From Mucilaginibacter sp. (GTDB taxonomy: Bacteria > Bacteroidota > Bacteroidia > Sphingobacteriales > Sphingobacteriaceae), in contig JAICXZ010000005.1 of NCBI GenBank assembly GCA_025934475.1, positions 1-18,688 of the forward strand: a stretch of DNA of 18,688 nucleotides. Direction: 5' to 3'. This document shows positions 8,002-15,862 of this stretch, in pieces. How positions within the stretch are numbered: position 1 is the first letter of the stretch; the number at the start of each line of letters is the position of its first letter. Position numbers and translations under genes: made by a program. The notes below the pieces were generated by a model. It made no database searches. It was not told the origin of the DNA and saw nothing but the letters and a program-made list of their open reading frames with translations.

Positions 8002-10369
8002 CAGTTATAATATATTTCACCTTTTGATACATAAACGATATAATGAGCAGCAGCACGCCGAGGCAGAAGAATGCGGCTATTTTGCCGGCCGCCGGAATAT
8101 TCTCTATATCGTAAGCAAAAAGTTTCACCAAAGTTATGGTGAACAGGGTTAACGAAATAATGCGCAGCACCCTTGTTTTGTAGCGCATACCCAGCCACAT
8201 AAGCACAAATGACAATATGCCCCATAATACAGGCAGCCCCGTTTTGATGTAGATGGTTTGGATATGTCCCAGATCGGCTCCCTGCGTATAAAACAATGAA
8301 TTGGTAAGCAGGCATATCTCCAAACTAAGGAAAAGCACCAAACTGCCGGATATCAGCCAACTGCCTGGTTTCGCCATCGATCCAAAACTTTCGCGGGCTA
8401 AGGCAGTCAGCCGTAAAAATGTTAATACAACGAACAGCGCTGCGATCCAATGGGCAACAAAATGAGATGAGCTGATTTTATGCGTAAGCAAAATGCTTGC
8501 CTGCACGTCGAAATATTGCTGGGTGAATAACAAATAAACAACGATAGCAATTGAGAACATAACCGTTTCGGCTTGCCAGCCTATTGCCATTGCCGGTACT
8601 TTCCGGGCCAGCCATGTAAACAAATACATAAATACCGGCAAATATAGCATGAGGTATAAATAGTTGAGTCCGGTATCGGAATAACGGCTTACAAACTGAT
8701 GGTTGATTTCGAACGCACCAGCGCAGAACAATAAAATGAATGCAACATATTTGAAGATGGGGGGAGACGCCAGCCTGCTATCGGCAGCAGATTTGTTTAC
8801 CAACGCATAAAGCAGAAAACTACAAAGTGATGAGAACGCAGTAGTTATAAAGCCTTTGTTGGCGATGATAGCCATCTTGTGTAACGAATCGGCATACAAT
8901 TGAAACCAATCTATCACAAGGCTGCAAAACATAGCCACCCAAATAATCATCGAGGCCCACTGCATCAGTTTAATATTTGATTTGGTAAAGAGCCAATACA
9001 GCAATACGCTCTCGGCGGCCCAAAACAGCGTTATAAAATGACCATGCAATTGTATTGGCGCGGTTAGCGACAAAAAGGTGAGCGTAATACCGACAAGCAA
9101 ATACAGGATATTGATATCGGCTCTTTTGCTTCTGAACAGGAAGAACGAGAACAGCAAGTTCAAGCCCCCTATGGCCGAGCAAAACAATCCACGAAACTGA
9201 TCTTCCCTCATCAGATGCAACAGGTATAGCCCAGCCGAAAAATATAGTGCCGTATTGACCAGCAGGATAGTAAAATCGGAGGACAGGAAAGCCTTGTTCT
9301 CTTTGATATTGTTGGCAATATTAACCAGGAAAAAAACCACGTACAAGATACTGGAATACAAGAATATGGTGCCTGAATCTTTATCTGGCACTGTGTATAA
9401 TACACCGCCAAGGACAACTACAGTCAACGCAAACGACAGAATATTAAGCAGGCGCCATGATTTATTGTAGGCGATGATCAGTAAACCGCTATTTAAAATG
9501 ATATAATAGATGAAAAGCGCATTGTAATTGGCCTGCCCCGTGCTCACCATGAAAGGGCTCGACATACCACCTATTAGGGCAATAATAGCCAGCTCCTGCC
9601 GATCGTAAAGCAAGGATAACACAACAGCAAAACAGGTGATTACAATAAGGATGATGAATGATATGGTTTGGCTAAACAAATGAAACTGATGGAACGCCAG
9701 CGTAATAGTAAAATAAAACACCGCCAAACCACCGCCAACCAATACCGAACTGAATGCCTTATACGATTTACGCAACCTATGCGCAATGCCAACCAGAATA
9801 CCGCCGCAGGCAATACCGATGGCAACCCTACCAGCCGGCCCAACCCAATTATTATCAATGGCATATTTGACAAAAAAGCCAATAGCGAGCACCAGGATGG
9901 CGATACCAATTTTGTTCACCAGGTTTTCGCCGATAAACTTCTCCAGGTCGGGGTGCTTCTCGAAAAAGGATAACTGGGGTTCTTGTATCTTTTGTGGTGG
10001 TGGTGCAGTAGTTCGCTGCTTCCTCAGCCGGGCCAGTGGGTCTTCTAGTACCTCCCTGGCCCGTTCAATTTCCTCGGGCTTAAGCGGTTCTACCACATAT
10101 GGCCGTTTAACATCAGGCACAGGTTCAACTTTAGGCGGTGGCGGCATTAGCCGGGGCTCAGGCCTGGGAGCTTCTGGCTCCTTTGCGGGCTCTTTTGATG
10201 GTTCTACCACGGCACCGGGCGCCGGCTGATTGCGCCTTACTTTGTCCACCAGTTGATGTAAATCGATAATTAGTTTTTCGAGGTTATCGAGCCTGTTGAC
10301 CAGCCGGCTGTTATTGACAACCAATACGATAATGATGATGACACTAAATAAAAGGAAGGCTACCTCCAT
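7976..10369 (-). CDS. DUF2339 polytopic membrane protein
   Basis: This 797-residue protein starts with one membrane helix (about 2-18), a short coiled-coil-like segment (about 21-46), a Pro/Glu-rich linker (about 48-130), then a very hydrophobic body with roughly twenty predicted helices. The segment at 147-176 (GENLVNKIGIAILVLAIGFF, then KYAIDNNWVGP) is the signature of DUF2339. Helix-rich members of this family are inner-membrane proteins of unknown role, often next to a DUF3999 gene, as here. The gene ends inside the DUF3999 coding region. ATG start at 10369 is the only reasonable one. It follows mutS on the same strand after a 227-bp repeat-filled gap, so read-through from mutS is possible. 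Confidence 0.85.
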   Translation of the reverse strand: MEVAFLLFSVIIIIVLVVNNSRLVNRLDNLEKLIIDLHQLVDKVRRNQPAPGAVVEPSKEPAKEPEAPRPEPRLMPPPPKVEPVPDVKRPYVVEPLKPEEIERAREVLEDPLARLRKQRTTAPPPQKIQEPQLSFFEKHPDLEKFIGENLVNKIGIAILVLAIGFFVKYAIDNNWVGPAGRVAIGIACGGILVGIAHRLRKSYKAFSSVLVGGGLAVFYFTITLAFHQFHLFSQTISFIILIVITCFAVVLSLLYDRQELAIIALIGGMSSPFMVSTGQANYNALFIYYIILNSGLLIIAYNKSWRLLNILSFALTVVVLGGVLYTVPDKDSGTIFLYSSILYVVFFLVNIANNIKENKAFLSSDFTILLVNTALYFSAGLYLLHLMREDQFRGLFCSAIGGLNLLFSFFLFRSKRADINILYLLVGITLTFLSLTAPIQLHGHFITLFWAAESVLLYWLFTKSNIKLMQWASMIIWVAMFCSLVIDWFQLYADSLHKMAIIANKGFITTAFSSLCSFLLYALVNKSAADSRLASPPIFKYVAFILLFCAGAFEINHQFVSRYSDTGLNYLYLMLYLPVFMYLFTWLARKVPAMAIGWQAETVMFSIAIVVYLLFTQQYFDVQASILLTHKISSSHFVAHWIAALFVVLTFLRLTALARESFGSMAKPGSWLISGSLVLFLSLEICLLTNSLFYTQGADLGHIQTIYIKTGLPVLWGILSFVLMWLGMRYKTRVLRIISLTLFTITLVKLFAYDIENIPAAGKIAAFFCLGVLLLIISFMYQKVKYIITDDERKPKD

Positions 10370-10404
10370 GCGAATCCAGGTTTGGTTTTACTAAGATAAG
10401 AAAT

Positions 10405-10594
10405 AATGCGGTGTGTGGAATAATGCGGAGCGCGGAATGCCGATTGCGGATTGAGAAGGTTCGGATTGTGTCAGCAAGTACATTTCGAATTCACCATTTC
10501 AGATTCCACAATAACGAATACTTCCGCATTCGACATTTCGCATTCCGTATTAACAAAGGACTTCCGCAATCGGCATTTCGCATTCCGACTTCAA
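10405..10594. repeat. Large heptameric repeat element with inverted arms after mutS
   Basis: The left arm (10405-10456) reads in 7-nt units such as AATGCGG, TGTGTGG, AGCGCGG, AATGCCG and ATTGCGG. The right arm (10481-10594) has the complementary type: CATTTCG, AATTCAC, CATTTCA, GATTCCA and later CATTCGA, CATTTCG, CATTCCG and CAATCGG, CATTTCG, CATTCCG. The arm 10432-10450 pairs with 10563-10581 at 18 of 19 positions. A 27-nt direct repeat (10521-10547 and 10561-10587, 25 of 27 identical) is also present. The element begins just after the mutS stop and almost reaches the DUF2339 start. No T-run follows the stems. Confidence 0.8.
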
Positions 10595-10596
10595 AG

Positions 10597-13203
10597 CTAT
10601 CCTTTAATCACCCGCTGTATCTCATCCAGCTTCATAAGAGCTTCAACAGGCGTAAGCGTATTGACATCAAGGTTATTCAGCGTATCACGAATCTTAACCA
10701 GGACCGGATCGTCGATACTAAACATTTGCATTTGTACGGCCTGTTTTTGCACTTTGCGGATGCTTTCTTTTATGTGCTCACCGCCTGTACGTTCGGCTTC
10801 CAGTTTTTTGAGGATATCGTTAGCCCGTGCAACCACTTTGGGTGGCATACCCGCTAGCTTGGCCACATGGATACCAAAGCTATGCTCGCTGCCGCCAGGC
10901 ACCAGTTTGCGTAGGAAGATGATCTGGTGGCCCACTTCTTTCACTGTTACATTAAAGTTTCTTATGCGTGGGTGCGAAGTGGTCAATTCATTCAGCTCGT
11001 GGTAGTGCGTTGCAAAGAGCGTTTTAGCCCGGGCCGAGGGATGATTATGCAAAAACTCGGCTATTGACCAGGCGATAGAAATACCATCATAAGTTGAAGT
11101 ACCGCGACCAATCTCATCCAAAAGAATCAGGCTCCTGTCTGATAAATTATTGAGGATGCTGGCCGTTTCGTTCATTTCCACCATGAAGGTCGATTCGCCC
11201 AGCGAAAGGTTATCCGATGCCCCTACCCTTGTAAATATTTTATCGACGAGCCCGATCGAAACATCCTTGGCCGGAACAAAGCAACCCATTTGAGCCATCA
11301 GCACAATGAGCCCCGTTTGTCTCAGGAGCGCCGATTTACCCGCCATATTTGGCCCTGTAATGATGATGATCTGCTGCGATTCACTATCCAGGTAAACATC
11401 ATTGGTGATGTATTCCTCTCCTGGTGGCAGATTTTTTTCAATTACCGGGTGACGACCACCTTTGATATCGATGATACGCCCTTCGTTAATTTCGGGTTTC
11501 ACATAGTAATTCTTGATCGATATCGTCGCGAAATTAAGCAGGACATCGAGCCGGGCAATCAACTGCGCGTTTAATTGTATTGGCTTGATGTATTCGGCCA
11601 ATGAGTATAATAAGTCGTTATATAGCTGCGTCTCCAGCGCCAATATCTTCTCTTCGGCACCCAGTATTTGCTCCTCGTATTCCTTTAGCTCGGGAGTGAT
11701 ATAACGCTCGGCATTTACCAACGTTTGCTTGCGTATCCAGTCGGTAGGTACTTTATCGCGATGAGCGTGCGTTACTTCGAGATAATAGCCAAATACGTTG
11801 TTAAACGCCACTTTAAGGGAGGGAATACCGGTTTGCTCAGCTTCCCGTTTTTGTATTTCGAGCAGATAACCTTTTCCGCCGAAAGCAATTTTACGCAGCC
11901 TGTCCAATTCGTCGTTGATGCCAGAGTTGATCACTGATCCTTTAACCAGCATTATGGGCGGCTCAGGATTCAACTCGCGCTCTATCTTTTCGCTAATGCT
12001 CGAACAAGGATTCAACTGCTCACCAATGGCCCTTAAAGGCTCGTTATCGGCTGTAAGGCATTGCTGTTTGATTAATTCGATAGCCTTGAGCGCTCTTTTA
12101 AGCTGAACAACTTCACGCGGGTTAGCCCGTTGCAGACCGATTTTAGAAATCAATCTTTCGAGGTCGCCGATATGGCTTATATGGTTTTTCAGTTCTTCAC
12201 GTTGCTCTTCATGGCTGATCAGGTATTCAACCACATGAAGACGATCATTAATTGGCTTGATCTCTTTAAGCGGCATTACAATCCAACGACGCAGTAATCT
12301 GGCGCCCATGGGCGAACAGGTTTGATCAAGCACATCAACCAATGTTACCGCATTCTCATTTGACGAACCGATCAACTCCAGGTTGCGCACACTATAGCGG
12401 TCGAGCCAGAGGAAACGCCCCTCCTCTATCCTGCTGATAGATGACACATGCTGCAAATTGCGGTGCTCGGTCTCATTCAGGTAATGAAGTGATACACCGG
12501 CAGCAATAATGCCCAGGTTAAGCTTATCAATCCCAAAACCTTTTAACGATTTTACCTCGAAATGCTTCAGGAGTGTTTCGTGTGCATAGTCGCCACTGTA
12601 GGGCCACTCGTCCAGCTTGTAGGTATAATACCGATCACCAAAGGCCTCTATGTAGTCGCTGTGCCGGCTTTTTGGATAGATCACCTCGCTTGGGCTGAAA
12701 CCCTGTAACAGCTTGTCGATATACTCGGCACTGCCCTGTGCGGTGTGAAACTCGCCGGTAGAAATATCGATAAAGGCCACGCCAATGCTGTTCTTTTCGA
12801 AATACAGCGATGCGAGGTAATTATTGCTTTTTTGGTGCAGGATATTATCATTGATAGCGACACCCGGAGTCACCAATTCGGTTACTCCCCGTTTCACGAT
12901 ATTTTTGGTGGTCTTGGGATCCTCCAACTGGTCGCAAATAGCAACACGCTGACCCGCGCGAACCAATTTAGGCAGATAAGTCTCCAGCGAATGATGCGGA
13001 AAACCGGCTAATTCTATGTGGGTAGCTGCGCCGTTTGCTCGTTTGGTCAATACGATGCCCAATATACCCGAGGCCTTCACCGCGTCTTCTCCGAAAGTCT
13101 CATAAAAATCGCCTACACGAAACAGCAGCAGCGCCCCCGGGTATTTGGCTTTTACCTGGTTGTATTGCTGCATTAGCGGCGTCTCTTTGGTCTCTTTAGC
13201 CAA
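10597..13203 (-). CDS. mutS: DNA mismatch repair protein MutS
   Basis: This 868-residue protein recognises mismatched or unpaired bases and starts methyl-independent or MutL-dependent repair. The mismatch-binding F-x-E motif is F33-Y34-E35 in GDFYETFG. The ATPase domain carries Walker A at about 615-622 (GPNMAGKS) and Walker B plus signature at about 695-707 ([12 protein letters not shown]), followed by the THYHEL motif. The C-terminal part (about 830-868) ends in a helix-rich dimerisation region. Length is normal for the family. The start codon is TTG: an upstream stop at about 13219 leaves no ATG before residue 11, whereas family members begin close to the ETPLMQQY segment, and AGAGGA sits 7 nt before the TTG. 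A repeat element follows its stop. Confidence 0.97.
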   Translation of the reverse strand: MAKETKETPLMQQYNQVKAKYPGALLLFRVGDFYETFGEDAVKASGILGIVLTKRANGAATHIELAGFPHHSLETYLPKLVRAGQRVAICDQLEDPKTTKNIVKRGVTELVTPGVAINDNILHQKSNNYLASLYFEKNSIGVAFIDISTGEFHTAQGSAEYIDKLLQGFSPSEVIYPKSRHSDYIEAFGDRYYTYKLDEWPYSGDYAHETLLKHFEVKSLKGFGIDKLNLGIIAAGVSLHYLNETEHRNLQHVSSISRIEEGRFLWLDRYSVRNLELIGSSNENAVTLVDVLDQTCSPMGARLLRRWIVMPLKEIKPINDRLHVVEYLISHEEQREELKNHISHIGDLERLISKIGLQRANPREVVQLKRALKAIELIKQQCLTADNEPLRAIGEQLNPCSSISEKIERELNPEPPIMLVKGSVINSGINDELDRLRKIAFGGKGYLLEIQKREAEQTGIPSLKVAFNNVFGYYLEVTHAHRDKVPTDWIRKQTLVNAERYITPELKEYEEQILGAEEKILALETQLYNDLLYSLAEYIKPIQLNAQLIARLDVLLNFATISIKNYYVKPEINEGRIIDIKGGRHPVIEKNLPPGEEYITNDVYLDSESQQIIIITGPNMAGKSALLRQTGLIVLMAQMGCFVPAKDVSIGLVDKIFTRVGASDNLSLGESTFMVEMNETASILNNLSDRSLILLDEIGRGTSTYDGISIAWSIAEFLHNHPSARAKTLFATHYHELNELTTSHPRIRNFNVTVKEVGHQIIFLRKLVPGGSEHSFGIHVAKLAGMPPKVVARANDILKKLEAERTGGEHIKESIRKVQKQAVQMQMFSIDDPVLVKIRDTLNNLDVNTLTPVEALMKLDEIQRVIKG

Positions 13204-13216
13204 TGCTTTATCCTCT
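13203..13216 (-). promoter_or_regulatory. Ribosome binding site that fixes the TTG start of mutS
   Basis: On the minus strand AGAGGA lies 7 nt before the TTG at 13203-13201. No ATG or GTG exists between this point and the in-frame stop at about 13219-13221, and the next ATG is codon 11, inside the conserved N-terminus. Confidence 0.6.
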
Positions 13217-13382
13217 TCTTAAACGGGTAAAGTTAAACGATTGGGGCATGATAGCGGGGATTGTTGAAAAGTTGGGTTATCGTTGATAAAGTCAGGGAGT
13301 TCGAAAGATCACCTACTTGTAAAAAACTGATTACATTATAAAACTCTAATCATTTTCTAATCCCACCAAATAACAGGGACAC

Positions 13383-13390
13383 TAATTTTG
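13383..13390 (+). promoter_or_regulatory. Bacteroidota -7 box for a + strand transcript beside mutS
   Basis: TAATTTTG is an exact match to TAnnTTTG. No TTTG or TTG is visible 19-21 nt upstream, so only half of the promoter is supported. It points to the candidate small RNA that ends at the terminator near 13484. Confidence 0.4.
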
Positions 13391-13396
13391 ACTTAT

Positions 13397-13484
13397 TCAT
13401 TAGCAAGTGACAACGCTTGCATTTTGTGATAAGGTTTAGGTTTAAAGTCCCCAATCAGCAAGTGAGAGGGGACTTTATTTTTTA
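13397..13484 (+). ncRNA. Candidate structured small RNA between mutS and the DoxX-like gene
   Basis: No credible coding frame exists on this strand between 13390 and 13490, and both flanking genes are on the other strand, yet the segment has a -7 box, internal hairpin and a strong terminator. GCAAG (13403-13407) can pair with CTTGC (13416-13420). The 9-mer AGCAAGTGA occurs at 13402-13410 and again at 13457-13465 inside the terminator loop, so CTTGC can pair with either copy: a local hairpin or a long-range pairing with the terminator loop. The 5' end is inferred from the -7 box. It could instead be a divergent mutS-antisense leader with no separate role. Confidence 0.45.
13444..13484 (+). terminator. 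Rho-independent terminator on the + strand
   Basis: AAAGTCCCC (13444-13452) pairs perfectly with GGGGACTTT (13468-13476) around a 15-nt loop, and the next bases are ATTTTTT. On the minus strand the stem is followed by TAAACC, not by a T-run, so the direction is +. Confidence 0.75.
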
Positions 13485-13502
13485 AGCCTTATCTATCGGA
13501 AT

Positions 13503-13958
13503 TTACTCGAGTATGATACCAAAATAAGCGGCCCAGATAATAAAAATGATTTGCAGCGGTATGCGCAGCCATAGGTATCCTACGCCTTTACCGTCGTAGG
13601 TGGCTTTTTGAAAATCGACGCTTTTTTGTGCTGCGTTGATATTGGCTGGCAACACCATCAGGAAAAACAGGATGAGCAGATCAGCAGCCAGGCGACGGGT
13701 AGCCGGGATACATAAACCACCAGCAAAAAGTATTTCTAAAATACCGGTAATATATACCAGTGCTCTTTTTGCCGGAAACATTTGAGGTACCATCAATACC
13801 ATCCCCTGCCAGAAAACAAAGTGGCCAATTGCCGTAAATACAAGCATAACGGCCATAGCAATATTGCCAGCAAGGATAAAACTCCAGCTGCCTTCTATCC
13901 AGTAGAACGGGAAAAGCACCAGGAAAAACACCAGGATGAGTACTATGAAAGGTTTCAT
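13503..13958 (-). CDS. DoxX-like family membrane protein
   Basis: This 151-residue protein has four membrane helices (about 3-20, 27-47, 65-85 and 93-107 or 127-147) and the pattern TGILEILFAGGLCIP followed by FLMVLPANINAA, usual for DoxX-like proteins of Bacteroidota. The first helix is followed by the WIEGSW segment. Members have been linked to electron transfer and redox stress, but most have no known role. The ATG at 13958 is used; a terminator at 14012-14037 separates it from the GH16 gene upstream, so it has its own promoter in 13959-14011, where I see no clear -7 box. Downstream lies the + strand small RNA region. Confidence 0.8.
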   Translation of the reverse strand: MKPFIVLILVFFLVLFPFYWIEGSWSFILAGNIAMAVMLVFTAIGHFVFWQGMVLMVPQMFPAKRALVYITGILEILFAGGLCIPATRRLAADLLILFFLMVLPANINAAQKSVDFQKATYDGKGVGYLWLRIPLQIIFIIWAAYFGIILE

Positions 13959-14011
13959 GGTAAAAGCTTCGCTTAATGAAGTTACTCATTTATTGGGGAA
14001 AGGCAAGGCAC

Positions 14012-14037
14012 AAAAAAAGCGTGATACTTATCACGCT
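14012..14037 (-). terminator. Rho-independent terminator of the GH16 gene
   Basis: On the minus strand AGCGTGAT (14037-14030) pairs with ATCACGCT (14025-14018) around a 4-nt loop, followed by a run of seven T (14018-14012). It lies 35 nt after the GH16 stop. Confidence 0.85.
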
Positions 14038-14072
14038 CCTTTGGCTCTTTATTTATTATGATGATTGATCTG

Positions 14073-14990
14073 TTAGTTCGAAGTAAATACCTTCACATAG
14101 TCTACATACATTGTACCACCTTGAATATTAGCAAGATTTAACTGGCTGTAATATAACCCGCCGACGGGAAGGCTGAACGAAATATATTGCGGCTTGCTAA
14201 AAAGATCGCTGATGTGGCCCCCACCGGTTTTTGCTTCAACCAATTTACCATCGATGTAGGAGTTGAGCGAATTTTGGGTCCACTCCATAGTATAAACGTG
14301 GTAGCAGGCAGTGAGATCTTCGGTAGTGGGGTTATACAACAATCCGCCGCTAACAAAGTTGTCATTTGCTATTGAGCCGTAAGCATAGTCTGTTGCATAT
14401 ATCTTGGGGTTATCGCCTTGTACTTCAGCCATGTCAATTTCACCGCCTGTGGGCCATTGTCCTTGTCCAAAGGCCCAGTAAAGGTTGGTCAGGCCATATC
14501 CAGGGGCCATTTTTATCCTTGCAACAATACGTACTTTAGGCGTCGATGAGTTAGCTGCGAATGCTTGCTTAGTGTACAACCATCCAGATGTATAATTGAA
14601 ATTCGCCGTAGTATCGTTTCCAACCGTTTTAGGTCCGGTTACACTTTGCTGTTTAGCAGTAATTTGCAAAGTACCATTAGCAACTACAACGTTTGCCGGT
14701 TCATAACATTCAGATTCTTTGATCATACCACCCGTTAATACGACCCAGTTGGAAAGGTCGCTGCTAAATTCTTCGTCGTAGGCTTTGGTCCAGCCGTGAT
14801 TTGTGAGTGATGTATCGCCGGTATCGTAATCGCAAACTGCAGTGGCCGTGTTTGGATTAGTATATTTGCTTGTGGTGCCGGTATTACCAGTGTTGCCGGT
14901 GCTTTTGGTGTCACTCATTTTGCTGCAACCACTCAGTGCGGCTACTAACAGAATTCCTGACAAAAACGGGGTTGGGGTAAAAATTTTCAT
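14073..14990 (-). CDS. Glycoside hydrolase family 16 lipoprotein (beta-glucanase type)
   Basis: This 305-residue protein has a lipoprotein signal peptide (ALSGC, Cys22), a Thr/Gly/Asn-rich linker (about 28-50) and a GH16 jelly-roll domain (about 65-304). The catalytic motif E184-I-D-M-A-E189 is complete, with E184 as nucleophile and E189 as acid/base, preceded by the aromatic-rich NLYWAFGQGQWPTGG. GH16 enzymes cut internal beta-1,3 or mixed-linkage beta-glucans, agars or carrageenans with retention; the substrate cannot be settled from the sequence. Lipidation suggests the cell surface or periplasm. The gene is single, with its own terminator, and there is no SusC/SusD pair nearby, so it is not in a typical polysaccharide utilisation locus. 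An ATG at 15129 in another frame is not used. Confidence 0.92.
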   Translation of the reverse strand: MKIFTPTPFLSGILLVAALSGCSKMSDTKSTGNTGNTGTTSKYTNPNTATAVCDYDTGDTSLTNHGWTKAYDEEFSSDLSNWVVLTGGMIKESECYEPANVVVANGTLQITAKQQSVTGPKTVGNDTTANFNYTSGWLYTKQAFAANSSTPKVRIVARIKMAPGYGLTNLYWAFGQGQWPTGGEIDMAEVQGDNPKIYATDYAYGSIANDNFVSGGLLYNPTTEDLTACYHVYTMEWTQNSLNSYIDGKLVEAKTGGGHISDLFSKPQYISFSLPVGGLYYSQLNLANIQGGTMYVDYVKVFTSN

Positions 14991-15369
14991 AGTTGTTCAA
15001 AGTATTTATTATACTGATTTTCCGCAATTTTTTATTTAAAAGCACTTGTCGATAAAACCGATTGCCTTTGTACGTAAAAAATCGAATGACGGTACACTTT
15101 TTTATCGATAATTTCATGTAAAAATACACAAATATTGCGCCAATAGTTCACTTTTAAGTTAAGCAAGGTTTTCGTTTCAATTTAAAATAATAGCTTAAAA
15201 GATATAACCGATCATCATACAACCTTAAAAATGAGACGCTATTTAATATTATCTTAACCATTATTTATCACATTTTTAGCCCGTTTTTTACAAATAATGT
15301 TGAAAACTTTTCCACTCCTGAAATCGACTCTTAAATAAGTGTTAAAACACGTTATTTGCACCCGCTAAT

Positions 15370-15403
15370 TTTTGGGGATTTTTCAGGCTATATAACCCCA
15401 AAA
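15370..15403. repeat. Inverted repeat upstream of the DUF2809 promoter
   Basis: TTTTGGGG and CCCCAAAA form perfect 8-bp arms around 18 nt. The element ends 22 nt before the -33 box, so it is outside the transcript and could be an operator; it lacks a T-run in either direction. Confidence 0.45.
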
Positions 15404-15424
15404 TTTCGTGGAAATAAGAAAACT

Positions 15425-15456
15425 TTTGCAAATAAAATCTCGCTTAATTAACTTTG
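15425..15456 (+). promoter_or_regulatory. Bacteroidota promoter of the DUF2809-MpaB operon
   Basis: TTTG (15425-15428) and TAACTTTG (15449-15456) are 20 nt apart, a near-ideal match to the -33/-7 consensus of the Bacteroidota housekeeping sigma factor. The expected transcription start is at about 15461-15464, which decides for the ATG at 15474 and against the GTG at 15408. Confidence 0.8.
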
Positions 15457-15473
15457 CATTTCAAAGTACTTTT

Positions 15474-15857
15474 ATGACTACCACTCCAAAGTATATTCTA
15501 CCGGCCATAGTCTTGTTGGTGACAGAGCTTCTTATCGGGCTCTTTGTACATGATGGGGTTATCAGGCCCTTCATCGGTGATTTGTTGGTAGTTATAATGC
15601 TTTACTGCACGGCGAGAATTTTCGTCCGTGGGGAAGTGACTACCACTGCTCTCGTGGTGCTCTTATTTGCTTATTCCATTGAGATATCGCAATACTTTCA
15701 TCTTATCTCTCACTTGGGCTGGCAAAGCTCGCTGCTGGCCCGCCTGGTGCTCGGCACAAGTTTTTCACCGACAGACATGGCTATGTATTCACTGGGATTT
15801 CTGGCGATAATTATCACAGAACATATCAGATCAGGAAAACGGGCGTTCAAATTATAG
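15474..15857 (+). CDS. DUF2809 membrane protein
   Basis: This 127-residue protein has four hydrophobic segments (about 6-22, 30-48, 53-72 and 100-120). The pattern IRPFIGDLLVVIMLYC together with IEISQYFHLI and LVLGTSFSPTDMAMYSLG is that of DUF2809. The family is an inner-membrane protein of unknown function. The start is placed at 15474, 22 codons after the GTG that a longest-frame rule would take, because the promoter lies between them. The stop is 5 nt before the next gene's ATG, so the two form one operon. Confidence 0.85.
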   Translation: MTTTPKYILPAIVLLVTELLIGLFVHDGVIRPFIGDLLVVIMLYCTARIFVRGEVTTTALVVLLFAYSIEISQYFHLISHLGWQSSLLARLVLGTSFSPTDMAMYSLGFLAIIITEHIRSGKRAFKL

Positions 15858-15862
15858 AGCTT

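Larger units (their letters stand above)
14991..15473. other. AT-rich divergent intergenic region
   Basis: This 483-bp gap separates the GH16 gene (minus) from the DUF2809 operon (plus). It holds no credible coding frame. The + strand promoter of the operon is at 15425-15456. A hairpin of TTTTGGGG (15370-15377) and CCCCAAAA (15396-15403) with an 18-nt loop lies just upstream of it. No exact minus-strand TAnnTTTG was found for GH16. The middle part (about 15100-15350) is very AT-rich and shows no further structure I can support. Confidence 0.6.

Noticed and set aside
8001..8315. A 104-residue minus-strand frame inside the DUF2339 gene
   Set aside because: It is a shadow of the DUF2339 frame with no domain.
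665..10594. The periodic arrays as a CRISPR or transposon family
   Set aside because: Units are 7 or 9 nt with no spacers, target-site duplications or transposase, and units differ between sites, so neither label is supported.
10411..11005. Two + strand frames with repeated FRI/HFAF-like residues over the mutS 3' end
   Set aside because: The repeats reflect the heptameric DNA array, and the rest is antisense to mutS.
14911..15129. A 72-residue minus-strand frame overlapping the GH16 start
   Set aside because: It runs out of frame through the lipoprotein signal of GH16 and has no recognisable feature.
15370..15403. The TTTTGGGG/CCCCAAAA hairpin as a riboswitch or terminator
   Set aside because: It is upstream of the promoter, so it is not in the transcript, and it has no T-run.
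15408..15473. GTG start giving the DUF2809 protein 22 extra residues
   Set aside because: The promoter boxes at 15425-15456 lie inside this extension, so it would not be in the transcript.
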